A DNA stretch of 64,000 bases from Candidatus Rubneribacter avistercoris (lineage in GTDB: Bacteria > Actinomycetota > Coriobacteriia > Coriobacteriales > Eggerthellaceae). Of this stretch, positions 8,453 to 19,200 are shown one piece after another (the stretch's first letter is position 1; each line of letters begins with the position of its first letter). The stretch covers positions 1 to 64,000 of the forward strand of contig DXCU01000059.1 in assembly GCA_019115845.1 (NCBI GenBank), given 5' to 3'. The position numbers and the translations under genes are program-made. The notes beneath the pieces were generated by a model. That model was not told the DNA's origin and ran no database searches. It was given only the letters and a program-made list of their open reading frames with translations.

Positions 8453-8681
8453 CGCGAAGCGCGTCCGGAAAGGGGCCGGCGTAACGCGAAGTGCGTTCGG
8501 GAGGAGGTCGGCCTCCCGCCAAGCGCGTCCAGGAAGGGGTCGGTGTCCCGCGAAGTGTGTCCGAGAGTGCGCCGATGCCCTGCGGAGCACGTTCGGGAGG
8601 AGGTCGGCGTGCGGCGAAGTGCGGCCCAGGACGGGGGGTCGGCCTCCCGCGAAGCACGTTCGAGGGATGGGATGGGCGCGC
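8453..8681. repeat. 32-bp degenerate tandem array
   Basis: About seven units beginning CGCGAAGYGCGTTCGGGAGG follow one another: 8453, 8485, 8517, 8549, 8581, 8613 (35 bp) and 8648. The 32-bp period is not a multiple of three, so the array is non-coding. A possible decayed unit precedes it at about 8414. Confidence 0.75.
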
Positions 8682-8717
8682 CGTGCTTTTCGCGGCCAAG
8701 GCGTGTTGCGGCCGCGT

Positions 8718-9001
8718 GGATTCGTCCGGGTTCGCATTGGAGTTGTGCTAGATTCGTTTGAGTTCGCGTTGAGGCATGTCGGATTCGTCCGGGTTCGCAT
8801 TGGGGCCGCGCTGGGTTCGCTTGGATTCGCGCCGAACTCGCTTGGGTGTACGTTTAGACTGCGTTGAACTCGCTTGGAGCCGTGCGGAGGCGCGTTTGAT
8901 CTGCACTGGGTTCGCGTTGGGGCCGCGCTGGATTCGCGTTGGATTCGCGTTGGAAAGGCATCGGGACCGCATGAGGGTCCCATTGCAATCGCGTTGGAAA
9001 G
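8718..9001. repeat. Degenerate ~11-12-bp repeat array
   Basis: The stretch is built from variants of GGATTCGCGTT, with two perfect neighbours at 8930-8951. It also contains a perfect 23-bp direct repeat (8718-8740 and 8781-8803). No gene is supported in 8393-9178, so this and the 32-bp array fill almost the whole gap before the rpsF operon. Confidence 0.7.
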
Positions 9002-9178
9002 AAAAATCTCTGCGCTGGATTCGTGCCATATGCGCGCTAGGTGCCTTTGGTGCCATGGCCTTATCGCACTGATAGGAAGAGCGGTCGACGTCAACGTGCG
9101 GGCGAGAAGCGCCAAGTGTGGCGAAACGGTGGGAAAAAGCGGCTGGCGAAAGTAAAGGTGTTTCCAACCTTCCTCTTT

Positions 9179-9187
9179 TGCTAGAAT
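9179..9187 (+). promoter_or_regulatory. Extended -10 promoter of the rpsF operon
   Basis: TGC directly before TAGAAT is an extended -10 element, the same TTGCTAnnAT style seen before other genes here. The start point would be near 9194. No good -35 is visible. Confidence 0.5.
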
Positions 9188-9203
9188 AGCAAAGCTTATT
9201 CCT

Positions 9204-9234
9204 GCCCCGGTTCTTGCCTTCACCAGCCCGGGGC
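9204..9234 (+). promoter_or_regulatory. Candidate ribosomal-protein leader hairpin
   Basis: GCCCCGG (9204-9210) pairs with CCGGGGC (9228-9234) around a 17-base loop in the short leader before rpsF. Leaders of rpsF operons are often bound by the S6:S18 dimer for autoregulation, and the position fits. The match to that RNA motif has not been tested. Confidence 0.35.
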
Positions 9235-9259
9235 CGTACAGTCCAAAGGAGGTGAGCTG

Positions 9260-9553
9260 ATGAAGGCTTACGAACTGCTGTTTTTTGTCGCTCCGACTCT
9301 CGACGAGGAATCCCGTGCCGCTGTTATGAAGCGCATCGAGACCACGGTCACCGACGCCAAGGGCACTATCGACAACGTTGATGAGTGGGGCAAGCGCAAA
9401 CTCGCTTACGAGATCAATGGTCTGACCGATGGTGATTACACTCTCATCGACTTCCATGCCGATCCCGCTGACGTCGCCGAGCTTGATCGCATCCTGCGCA
9501 TCACCGATGCCGTTGTGCGTCACATGATTGTGAAGCGCACCGACCGCGATTAA
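9260..9553 (+). CDS. rpsF: 30S ribosomal protein S6
   Basis: A 97-aa protein of normal length with the S6 beta-alpha-beta fold: MKAYELLFFVAPTLDEE at the start and WGKRKLAYEINGLTDGDYTLIDF in the middle, ending RHMIVKRTD. S6 binds the central domain of 16S rRNA with S18, which is encoded two genes downstream. A strong AAAGGAGGTGA ribosome site fixes the start. First gene of the rpsF-ssb-rpsR-rplI operon. Confidence 0.98.
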   Translation: MKAYELLFFVAPTLDEESRAAVMKRIETTVTDAKGTIDNVDEWGKRKLAYEINGLTDGDYTLIDFHADPADVAELDRILRITDAVVRHMIVKRTDRD

Positions 9554-9612
9554 GACACGACGTGGGGGTGTTCGGATGCGTCCGACGCCCGACAGAGAAG
9601 AGGTAGGGACAC

Positions 9613-10098
9613 ATGAGCATCAACCGAGTGATCATCAGCGGGAACCTGACGCGCGCGCCCGAGCTGCGCTCCACCGCGAGCGGCATGCCGGTGCTCGGCT
9701 TCGGCGTGGCGGTCAACGACCGCCGCAAGAACCCGCAGACGGGCGAGTGGGAGGACTACCCGAACTTCATCGACTGCACGATGTTCGGCTCTCGCGCCGA
9801 GGCGCTCTCGCGCTACCTCGGCAAGGGCACGAAGGTGTCCATAGAGGGCAAGCTCCGCTGGAGCCAGTGGGAGCGCGACGGGCAGAAGCGCAGCAAGATC
9901 GAGGTCATCGTGGACGAGCTGGAGTTCATGTCCAGCCGCAACAGCGACTCGTCGTACGGCGGGGGCATGGGCGGCGGCTATTCGGCTCCCAGCTCCCCTG
10001 GAGCTTCCGGCGGCTATGCCGCGCCGGCTGCTCCTCCTATGGCCGCTCCGGTTGTCGACGCCTCTTCTTCGGTCTACGACGAAGACATCCCGTTTTAA
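9613..10098 (+). CDS. ssb: Single-stranded DNA-binding protein
   Basis: A 161-aa SSB. The OB-fold occupies about residues 1-108 (INRVIISGNLTRAPELR, then YPNFIDCTMFGSRAEALSRYL and GKLRWSQWERDGQKRSK). A Gly/Ser/Pro-rich linker and the acidic tip DEDIPF follow; the tip recruits replication and repair proteins. As a tetramer it protects single-stranded DNA during replication, repair and recombination. Its place between rpsF and rpsR is the conserved arrangement. The start follows GAGGTAGGGA. Confidence 0.98.
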   Translation: MSINRVIISGNLTRAPELRSTASGMPVLGFGVAVNDRRKNPQTGEWEDYPNFIDCTMFGSRAEALSRYLGKGTKVSIEGKLRWSQWERDGQKRSKIEVIVDELEFMSSRNSDSSYGGGMGGGYSAPSSPGASGGYAAPAAPPMAAPVVDASSSVYDEDIPF

Positions 10099-10119
10099 GC
10101 GAAACGAAAGAGGTTTTAC

Positions 10120-10380
10120 ATGTCCGATTACGCGAAGCAGCCGCGTCGCAAGTTCTGCCAGTTCTGCAAGGAGGACTCGCAGTACATCGACTACAAAGAC
10201 ACCCAGATGCTGCGTAAGTACGTTACCGACCGCGGAAAGATCAAGCCGCGCCGCGTGACGGGTGCCTGCACCCAGCACCAGCGCGACATTGCGAACGCCG
10301 TGAAGCGCGCCCGCAAGATGGCTTTGATGCCTTACACGGTTCCCGCCATCAGCGGCCGCGGCGACCGTCGCAGCCGCTAG
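10120..10380 (+). CDS. rpsR: 30S ribosomal protein S18 (zinc-type)
   Basis: An 86-aa S18 of normal size. Residues C13, C16, C50 and H53 form a potential zinc site, so this is the C+ paralogue type; bacteria with two S18 genes use a C- form when zinc is scarce. It pairs with S6 on 16S rRNA. The ribosome site is GAAAGAGG. Third gene of the operon. Confidence 0.97.
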   Translation: MSDYAKQPRRKFCQFCKEDSQYIDYKDTQMLRKYVTDRGKIKPRRVTGACTQHQRDIANAVKRARKMALMPYTVPAISGRGDRRSR

Positions 10381-10395
10381 GTGCAAGGAGGAACC

Positions 10396-10989
10396 ATGAA
10401 AGTCATCCTGCTCCAAGAATTGAAGAACAAAGGCGGCGAAGGCGACGTTGTTGACGTTGCCGACGGTTTCGCCAACAACTACCTGCTGCCGAACAAGATG
10501 GCCATCCTGGCCACGAAGGGCAACCTCAAGCAGCTCGAGCAGCGCAGGCACAACATTGCCAAGCGCGAGGAAACCCGCGTTGCCAACGCCGAGCAGTTGA
10601 AGGCCGCGCTGGACAACGCCGCCGTCAAGGTGAACGCCAGGGTTGGCGAGGAGGGCCAGCTGTTCGGCTCAGTGACCGCGCAGATGATCGCCGACGCCAT
10701 CAAGGAGGCTTTGGACGTCGAGGTGGACAAGCGCCGCATCGAGCTGGGCCATGCCATCAAGACGGCCGGTGAGCACGAGGTTGCCATCTCCATCTACCGC
10801 GAGATCAAGGCGACGGTGAAGCTGGTCGTTGGCGACCAGGCCGCCGAGGCCGCTGCCGAAGCCGAGGCTGCCGCTGAAGCCGAAGCTGCCGCAGCTGACG
10901 AAGCCGAGGCTGCTGTTGAGGCCGCCGAAGAATCCGCCGTGGACGCCGAAGCTGAGGCCGAGGCCGCTGCCGAGGAGACGGCCGAATAG
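10396..10989 (+). CDS. rplI: 50S ribosomal protein L9 with long Ala/Glu tail
   Basis: The first ~148 residues are a normal L9: an N-terminal rRNA-binding domain (MKVILLQELKNKGGEGDVVDVADGFANNYLLP), the long connecting helix, and a C-terminal domain (GEEGQLFGSVTAQMIADAIK). About 45 extra residues follow, almost only Ala and Glu, probably a helical acidic extension reaching away from the ribosome. The ATG at 10396 after AAGGAGG is the start; the upstream in-frame codon at 10381 lacks one. Last gene of the operon, closed by the terminator at 11050. Confidence 0.97.
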   Translation: MKVILLQELKNKGGEGDVVDVADGFANNYLLPNKMAILATKGNLKQLEQRRHNIAKREETRVANAEQLKAALDNAAVKVNARVGEEGQLFGSVTAQMIADAIKEALDVEVDKRRIELGHAIKTAGEHEVAISIYREIKATVKLVVGDQAAEAAAEAEAAAEAEAAAADEAEAAVEAAEESAVDAEAEAEAAAEETAE

Positions 10990-11049
10990 GCTCAACCCTT
11001 TGTTGGCGCGAAAGCCGCTTTGCCCGCTTCGGCGGGACCGAGCGATGCG

Positions 11050-11082
11050 AACCCCCTCCCGCCGGGAGGGGGTTTGTTGTTT
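11050..11082 (+). terminator. Intrinsic terminator of the rpsF operon
   Basis: AACCCCCTCCC and GGGAGGGGGTT form the stem around GCC, followed by TGTTGTTT. Confidence 0.85.
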
Positions 11083-11168
11083 CCGGCGATAACGGTTGAA
11101 AGGCGCGTTTGTCCTTGCCGCTTGCGGTATCATGGGAGCCTCTGTAGAGGTTGAGAGGAAGAGTGCTC

Positions 11169-12581
11169 ATGCCCGGTCCCAACGCTCCGTACAATCCCGA
11201 TTTCGCGCCGGAGGAGCCTGTCGCCGACAGACGGCGGCTCGAACCGCAGAACATCGAGGCGGAGAAATCCGTCCTGGCCGCGTGCATCCTCACGCAGGAG
11301 GCCATAGAGGAGGTGGCCGCCAAGCTGGTCCCCCAGAACTTCTACCGCGCCTCCCACCAGCGCATCTTCGAGTCCATGCTGGACCTCTACGGCCGCCACA
11401 TCCCCATCGACCACATCTCGCTGGCCGACAACCTCAAGGCCGCCGGCCAGCTGGAGGCCGTCGGCGGCCGCGCCGAGATACTGGAGCTGGCCGACAACAC
11501 CTTCGCGCTCACCAACTGGCCCAACCACGTGGAGATAGTCAGACGCACCTCCATCCTGCGCGACCTCATCCGCGCCTCCGACTCCATCAAGTCGCTGGCC
11601 TACGACGCCCCCGACGACTTGGACTCGGTGGTGGAGGACGCGGAGAAGACGCTGTTCAGCGTGACCGAGAAGCGCGTGGCGTCGTCGTTTCGGAAGATGA
11701 GCGCGCTTGTGATGGACGCCTACGAGGAGATCCAGCAGATAGCCGCGCAGGAGAACAAGATAGTGGGCGTGGCGTCGGGCTTCCGGGACGTGGACGAGCT
11801 GTTCCACGGCTTCCGCGGCGGCGACCTGGTCATCCTGGCCGCGCGCCCCGGCGTGGGCAAGACCTCCTTCGCCCTCAACCTGGCCACCAACGCGGCCAAG
11901 CTGGGCGCCACCGTGGCGTTTTTGTCGCTGGAGATGAGCGCCTCCCAGCTGGTGCAGCGCATCCTGTGCTCCGAGGCGCGCGTGAGCCTGTCCGCCGTGC
12001 GCTCCGGCAAGGTGCAGGACGCCGACTGGGCCGCCATCGTGGAGGCGTCCAGCAACCTGTCGAACCTCAACATCTACATCGACGACACGCCGGCGCTGTC
12101 CATCCTGGAGCTGCGCGCCAAGGCGCGCCGCGAGTTGCGCGACGCCGAGAAGGGGCTCATCGTGGTCGACTACCTGCAGCTCATGCAGCCGCCCAAGGCC
12201 CGCGCCGACGGCAACCGGGCCGTGGAGGTGGGCGAGATCTCGCGAGGCCTTAAGGTGCTCGCCAAGGAGATGGACATGCCGGTGATCGCGCTCTCGCAGC
12301 TCTCGCGCGCCGTGGAGATGCGCGGCAAGAAGCGCCCGATGCTCTCCGACCTGCGCGAGTCCGGCTCCATCGAGCAGGACGCCGACATCGTGGCCTTCAT
12401 CGACCGCAGCATGGACGAGGCCGAGGCCGAGAGCGAGGACCGCCCCGACCTGGGCACCGCCCAGCTCATAGTGGCCAAGCACCGCAACGGCCCCACGCGA
12501 GACATCCCGCTGGCCTTCAACGCCGAGTACACGCGCTTCATGGACTTCATCGACGAGTCCCGCGTGCCCGGCTACCTGTAG
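11169..12581 (+). CDS. dnaB: Replicative DNA helicase DnaB
   Basis: A 470-aa hexameric helicase that unwinds DNA at the replication fork. The N-terminal DnaB domain starts at PQNIEAEKSVLAACIL (about 29-130). The RecA-like C-terminal domain holds Walker A ARPGVGKT at about 225-232, Walker B IVVDYLQLM, and the DLRESGSIEQDADIVAFI block. The ATG at 11169 follows GAGAGGAAGAG; a TTG at 11151 is in frame but overlaps that site. Position after rplI is the conserved arrangement near oriC. No intein is present; the sequence runs straight through the usual insertion sites. Confidence 0.98.
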   Translation: MPGPNAPYNPDFAPEEPVADRRRLEPQNIEAEKSVLAACILTQEAIEEVAAKLVPQNFYRASHQRIFESMLDLYGRHIPIDHISLADNLKAAGQLEAVGGRAEILELADNTFALTNWPNHVEIVRRTSILRDLIRASDSIKSLAYDAPDDLDSVVEDAEKTLFSVTEKRVASSFRKMSALVMDAYEEIQQIAAQENKIVGVASGFRDVDELFHGFRGGDLVILAARPGVGKTSFALNLATNAAKLGATVAFLSLEMSASQLVQRILCSEARVSLSAVRSGKVQDADWAAIVEASSNLSNLNIYIDDTPALSILELRAKARRELRDAEKGLIVVDYLQLMQPPKARADGNRAVEVGEISRGLKVLAKEMDMPVIALSQLSRAVEMRGKKRPMLSDLRESGSIEQDADIVAFIDRSMDEAEAESEDRPDLGTAQLIVAKHRNGPTRDIPLAFNAEYTRFMDFIDESRVPGYL

Positions 12582-12654
12582 CCTCGGCTGGACCCCGGCT
12601 TCGCCCGGCTCTTCCCAACCGCCTTCTCATCCCTTCTTTGTGCCCAGGTTCTCT

Positions 12655-12909
12655 CTGTTGAACCATCGTTGGCATGGGCCTGCCGCCCGCAAGTTGGTCA
12701 CAAACCGCGCCCTGTGGCACTCCGGACGGCCGATCCGGCGCACCGGCGAGCCGCGCGATTCCGGCGACCTGGGGATTCTCCGGGCGCGAGGGGCGCGGAG
12801 GGCGGGAAGACGGCCCCGCGCGTGCCACAGGGCGCGGTTTGTGACCAACTTGCGGGAGACCCCTCGCCGAACCGCCTCCGGCAGGTTCGTGCCAACGCTG
12901 GTTTAGCAG
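12655..12909. repeat. Nested inverted-repeat element (locus 1)
   Basis: A perfect 35-bp inverted repeat (12686-12720 and 12822-12856) encloses 101 bp. Outside it, a second pair of imperfect arms (12655-12674 and 12890-12909) carries the 20-bp motif TGYCAAYSNTGGTTTAACAG seen again at 48.4-48.8 kb. No coding region is supported; the element fills the gap after dnaB. Confidence 0.85.
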
Positions 12910-13208
12910 GAGCCCAGGTTTCCCCAGTCGCCTTTTGCGTTCCTTTACCTGGCTTTATCCGGTGCCCTTTTGCCTCCCGCACCCCCCTCTTGCACCCCTG
13001 CGCCTTTGAACCGAAAACAGCCTGATCAAGTGCCATAGAATCCCCTATCCCCCGTCGCAAAAGCGGCGAAGGGGGACGTAGGGGGCGGCTTTATATGCTC
13101 TCTCCAAAGTACCATAGGGACCTCACGGACTCAGACGCCGCTGCAAAGGCTTTGCTGCAAGGGCTTGTGCGGACGGCGAGGCCACGGTATTGAGGAGAGA
13201 AGGCGAGT
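12910..13208. other. Upstream region of the giant surface-protein gene
   Basis: A GC-rich then more mixed non-coding stretch. A short imperfect hairpin (CCCCCGTCGC, AAAA, GCGGCGAAGGGGG, about 13049-13076) lies in the probable leader. I could not match it to a known riboswitch. No promoter boxes were assigned. Confidence 0.35.
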
Positions 13209-16200
13209 ATGGACAGAACGACGGAGACTTTGGAGAAAGCGACGAGGGCAAGAAGGAAGGCGGGTTCCACCGCCGCCCGCATCTTGCTCTCGTTGGCGTT
13301 GGCGATGGGGATGGTCCCCGCGCAGGCGTTTGCGAACCCTGCAGATGGCGCGCCTTCGGATGGCGCGTCGGACGCTTTGGTTGAAGGGGCGTCTTTGGGC
13401 GACGTGCTGGCGTCGGGTTCGCTCCCCGTTCCCGTTGAAGCGGATTTGTCCGCTGCGGGTTTGGACCCGCAGCGCGAGGACGCCTCCGCTCCGAATGGCC
13501 ACGCTGCGGCCGAATTCGCCGGCGGCGCGCTTGTCTCCGAAGCCGACTTGGAGAAGCTGGTGCCCGGGGCCGACGAGGCGTTGGGATCCCCCGAAGTCTC
13601 CGGAGACGCGGGCGCGGTCGAATCGAATCCGGCTGAGGAGGCGGCTTTGGAAGACGGACTCGCGCCCGAAGCTTCAAACAACCTTGCCGACGGCGAGCAA
13701 CCCGCTGCCGGCGCCGATGCGGCCAACGACGCGGAGGCTTCCGTGCAGGAAGTCCCGTCCGCTTCCGAAACCGCCCCCGCCGACGGCCTTCCGGCCGCCG
13801 ACACCGCCGCCGATTCTTCCAATACCGCTGACGCCGCCGGCGCCCCCGCCGACCCTGCCTCGGCTGACGCTCCCGGCGCCCCCGCCGACCCCGCCGATCC
13901 CCTCTCCTCCTTCCTTGATCTCGTCGGCCCCGAGGAGGCTCAGGCAACCGAGCTCTTCACTCCTCTTGTGTCCGCCACCGCCGAAACCGCCGAGACCGAG
14001 CGCGCCCTCATGTCGGCCGCGCTTGCCGATCCTTCGTCCTACCAAGGCGCCTGGCTGTATGACGCCGCTTCGGGCGAGAAGGTGCTCGGCGCTGACGGCA
14101 AGCCCGTGCGCGTGGTTGCCGCCGACTCCCGCGCCGAAGGCGAGGTGCGCTATGTGGCCGCCGGCTCATCCGAGGTTCGCCTGCTGGGCGCGGATCGGGT
14201 GATCGTGGTGGAGTACGGCAAGGTGGCCGAAATCGGAGCGGAAGACGATGGAGGCGACGAAGCGCAAGAGCCTGCCGACACCGCCGATGCCGACACCGAG
14301 GGCGGCGAGCCCGTCGACAGCCCGGCCGAGGGCGGCCCGCAGACGTTCGCCCTTGACTCCAACGCGGCCGTGGGGCAGGTGACGGGCGTCAAGTGGGAGG
14401 TTGACGGCGTCATCCAGCAAGACCCCGCCACCATCACCTTCAAGGGCGGCGACATCAACCAAGAGAGCGCCGCCATAAGCGGCAAACCCAATTTCAGCTT
14501 CCTGGCCGCCTACGTGGTGCTCAACGGCATCCGTCACGAGATTGACTACCTGGGCACCGCCCAGATCGGCTCCGGGCAGAAAACCGTGTACGCGCTCAAA
14601 GACGGCACCGGGTCCACGGACTCAACCACCATCGTAACCTACGCGAACGCAGGCGACCAGTTCGTGTTCACCTACGAGAACACGCTCGATAGCCGCAAGG
14701 TGTCGCTGAACACCAAAAATTACGACAACAGGGTGGATTCCGCCCTGAGGACCGTTCAGTTCATCGACGTGCCCTCGGAGGTCAAACCCGGCCAGTACTT
14801 CACGTTCCAGGTGTTCTTTCCCAACGACAAGGTGAACCTTCACTGGGAAGCTGCCTCGAATAAGTACTATGCGAATTTGAAAGCGGCGCCCAAAACCATC
14901 TTGAAAACCACGATAGAGGGCGGCGTGCTGCGCACCTACGGAGCGACCGCTGCGGAGAACATCCCGTCAGGGGCGGTGGTCACGCTCAATCCTTGGCTTT
15001 CATACGCGGCCGAAGACCTCAGCTCCATAGACTCCTACGTGCACCATACGATCACCATGACCGGCGTGAACGAGCAAAGTCCCATGGTGCTCAGCAACGG
15101 CTACCAAGATAAATGGGGATTCTTGTTCGACACTGACAAGCCGCTCAAGGGGGTGTTCGAGGCGAAGAACAGCTCCGGGAACAGCCTGGTCGGAAGCGCC
15201 AACAACAATTCGGTGTGGCGGACCGCCACCACGGTCAACGGAGGGTTAGCTGGCGCACTGGGCAAAGAAGGGGTCCGATCGATCAGCGGTTCCGCCACAT
15301 CTTCCATCGACTCAAGCAACAAGACGGAGTTCACCCTCCAGGTGCGTGCAAGCGGCTTTTGCCAGACCACATCCTCAAGCTGGCATTATGTTATGGGCAG
15401 CATAAAGGTGAACGGGGAAAACGTCTCGTACATCAACAGCGACCGGCTGAACAACGGAAGCACCGCGTCTGCGACCACGACTTTCCGCTCGGGCGACATG
15501 ACCGGCTTGAAAGTGACGGTGACCACGAACCGGCAACACGGCAGCGCTGGATTGGGAGCCGATAACAATTACAACAATAACAACCCCTTCACCTATTACG
15601 ACATCAAGTTCGAAAACGTCTACACCGACCTCGACATCGACATCAACATGGTCCAAGGGGGCTCGTGGTGGCAGAACAACGCCAATCCCGCCGGCGCGTT
15701 CACCGTGTCGTCCCACGAGGGCATGGACGTGCAGGTGTTCAAGGGCCAGCAAGGCCAGTACGGCCAAGAGAACCTGTGGGAGAATGTCGACAGCAGGAAC
15801 GTGTGGAGGTTGTCGGACTTCCTGAAAACCCCCACGACGGTCATCCGCTACAAACCGGCGGAAGGGTATGTGTTCTCTAACGCCGAGTACGCCACGTATG
15901 GGAAGAACCTGGGTCCGGACGGCTTGAACGTGGTCAAGATAGAGGGCATCGACGAGGGCAACGGCCAGAAGAACGGCACCCGGGGTTTCAGCACCATTCA
16001 GGGAACGACATCGCAAGGCTGGGTGATAGCCCAGATGGCCGCCAACATGGGTGCGGGCCTGAAGGGCGGCCAGGTGAACGTGCTCAACATCGACGTCGCG
16101 AAGATGGTCAAGCCCGCTGAGTACAAGGTGACGTACGAAGGGCAGTACACGGACTCCAGCGGCACGAACTGGTGGGGCTACTGGCGCTCGGGAGATCCGG

Positions 16201-19200
16201 AGGGTTACCTTCCCAAGAGTCCCGAGGACAACGACACCTACGGCATCGGGTCGATTGCAAACCCCGTCATACCGGTGAGCACCCTGCTGCCCAACCCGAC
16301 CAAGCGCCTGGTGGAGGCCGGCAAGGCTCCCGTGTACTTCCAGGGCTGGGAGGTTAAAAACGTCGTCTCCGCCGAGGCGGGCAGCGGCCTGACCTACGGC
16401 ACGCCGCCGGGCGGCAGCTCGCCGACCTACTACGTGCTGCCGGGCGGGAGCATCGATTTGTCGAGGGTCACGTTCGACAACAAGGTTTCCGACGTGATCA
16501 AGGGCAAGGTCATCCTCGATGCCCTGTACACGGAAACGGCGGGCACGGGATCGACCGTCCAGAAGAAGGTCAACGTGTACCGCCACTCCGAGGGCAAGAC
16601 GGGCTTCGGAAACGACGCGTACGCGGTGGTCGAGGAGTGGGTGACGACGGCGGTGGGAGCCACGGTTGACCTCACCTTCGTCAACCAGACGATCGCCGAG
16701 GGCGACGACACCTTCGTCATGAACATGGACAGTGGCAAGACGGGCATCGTTGCCGGTCAGAACCCCATCAAGGACGGAAACGACCCCATTGCCAACATCT
16801 ACTACGAGAAGGTGGCCGCGATTGCCTACGACAAGGGCAGCGCGTCGGGCGTGACGGGCAACGCACCCGCCGATCAGGGCAGGTGGGCCTACGATACGGT
16901 GACGCTGGATAGCGGCAACGGCCTCTCCCGCGCCGGCTACACGCTGGCGGGTTGGTCAACCACGCAAAACCTGCCCGCGGGGGACTTCAACCCCACCAAC
17001 AACCCCACGCGCGACTACGCTTTGGGGCAGACCGGCGTGCAGGTTCCCTGGGACGGCATGACGCTCTATCCGGTGTGGAAGTCCAGCGTGAAGGGCGCCA
17101 AGTTCAACTTCGGCACCAACTGGTACTACCAGGGCAACCCGAACCAGCAGGTGGACCAGCTCAACGGCGGCGCGAAGTACCGCTACGACATCACGAACGC
17201 GAGCGCGACGACGCTGGCCGCAGCGCTTGGCATGACGGATCTGCCGCGTCAAGCGAACGAAGACGAGCTGCCCGGCTCCTTCACCAACACCAATATCGAC
17301 GAGCTGATGAACAAGCATCTCTTCGACGTGAAGCTGGGTTCCGGTGCAAACGATGCCGGCACGAACGAGAACAATTACTTCGAAGGCTGGTACACCGGCG
17401 TCGGCGGCACGGGCACGCGGGTCACCAAGGACACGGACCTCAGCACGCTTACTCCCAACGGCAACGGCTACATCCAGCTGTACGCCAAATGGGGCAGCCG
17501 CACCTTTGCTGCGGGCGCGGTGTCCGGTGTGGAGGACAAGTCGCTGAGCACGGGGTACCAGGGCGGCAGCGCCGACGGCAACCTTTCCGGGGACGCTCTG
17601 GCCAACAGCGGCCAGTGGAACATCAGCATCCCCATCACGCGCTTTGGCGCGGGCAGCACCGACGCTGCCAGCGCCTCGGCGGTCAGCTGGCCGCGCATCA
17701 CGTCGTATAGCCTGAATCCCAGCAACGACAACTTCGCCCTGTACGCGCCGAACGGCGACGAATTGCTGAAGGACGGCAAGGCGCTTGCGTGGCAGCACAC
17801 CTCCGGCGCGAACGGCGAGATGAAGTTCAGCGCCGTGCTCAAAGACGGCCTGACGCCGGGCGAGTACAGCACTGCGATCCAAGTCAAGATTGACCTCGGT
17901 CCCACCGCAGGCGGATGGCACCGCTTCCAGACGGTGAGCATTCCCTTGAAGGCCACGGTCACGGGCGACCTTGACATCAAAACCCCGACCATCGACTACG
18001 AGACGGAGGAGATCACGTTCACCGGTGCCGACGTTGCGGGCGCCACGGTCACGGGCGACAACTTCAACCACACGGTGAAAAACGACGGCGACAAGGCGTC
18101 GCTTGCGAGCGCGCTTGACGCGTGGCTCGCCGGCGACCAGTCCACGGAGCTGACCCTGGAGAAAACCCAGGAGTTCTACCGCCCGCACACCAGCACGATC
18201 TCCGTTCCCCATCGCCCGCAGGCGCCGGAGGCGACGGTGGCCTCGACGGTGGGTTCGGACCAGGCCACGCTTTCCATCAACAGCCCCCGCGACGGTTTCA
18301 GCTACCAGTACATCAAGTGCGACAGCAACGGAACCGAGGCCGCCGGCGCCCAATGGACCGACATGGGCACCGCCAGCGCGGGCGGCGCCGTGCAGGCGAG
18401 CGTCGACGCGGGCGCGTACTACAAGGTGCGCATCAAGGGCAGCAACGCCAACAGCAACTTCGCCTCTGAGCCGTCGGCCGTCTACAAGGCCACGCACGAG
18501 GTGATGGTCACCCTCAGTCATGCGAACGACCACGGCAAAGACATGAGCAGCCTGGTGAAGGCCGGCATCGAGGCCGACGGCACCTTGGGCGGCTGGGACG
18601 CGTGGACCGGCGAAAAGGTCCACGAGGTTGGCTCCTACCTCCAAACCGGCTCCATTTGGAGCAAGGCCACCGCGCTCGTTCCCGGCTACAAGCTCAAGTC
18701 CATCTCGTATGCCGGCACGGAGCACACGAGCGGGAACATCCAGATCACCGCAGCCGGCCCCGTGACGTTCAACTGGGTGAAGATCAGCCAGACGGTGACG
18801 TTCGACTACAAGGGCGCCCAGGTTGAGAACCAGGGCAACAGCAGCCTGCTTGGCGAGAAGGCCGCGTTCAGCCACCCCGACGGCTGGGCGCAAGACGACG
18901 GCAGCACGGTGCGCGACGACCGTCACCCCGATCCTAAGAAAAACGGCGCCAACCTTGACGCCTTCGACTTCTACCGGGACGGCCAGGCGTTTGCGGGCTG
19001 GTGGACGAAGGACGGAACCGACACCGGCGACTGGGGCGAGCAGTACACCAAGGACACCAAGGTGTACGATCTGGTCAAGCTGGCTCCGGAAACCGATCTC
19101 ACGGTGTACGCCAAGTGGGTGGACGTCGATTACTCCATCACCGGCAGCAGGGTTGAGAACGGAGACACGGACACCTCGCTTGCGGTGGGCTACAAAGACG

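Noticed and set aside
8453-9001. Possible CRISPR array
   Set aside because: Units are contiguous without spacers, degenerate and of changing length; no cas genes are nearby.
13040-13090. A c-di-GMP (GEMM) riboswitch before the giant gene
   Set aside because: A GC hairpin with an AAAA loop is present but the conserved GEMM core and tetraloop-receptor sequences are not.
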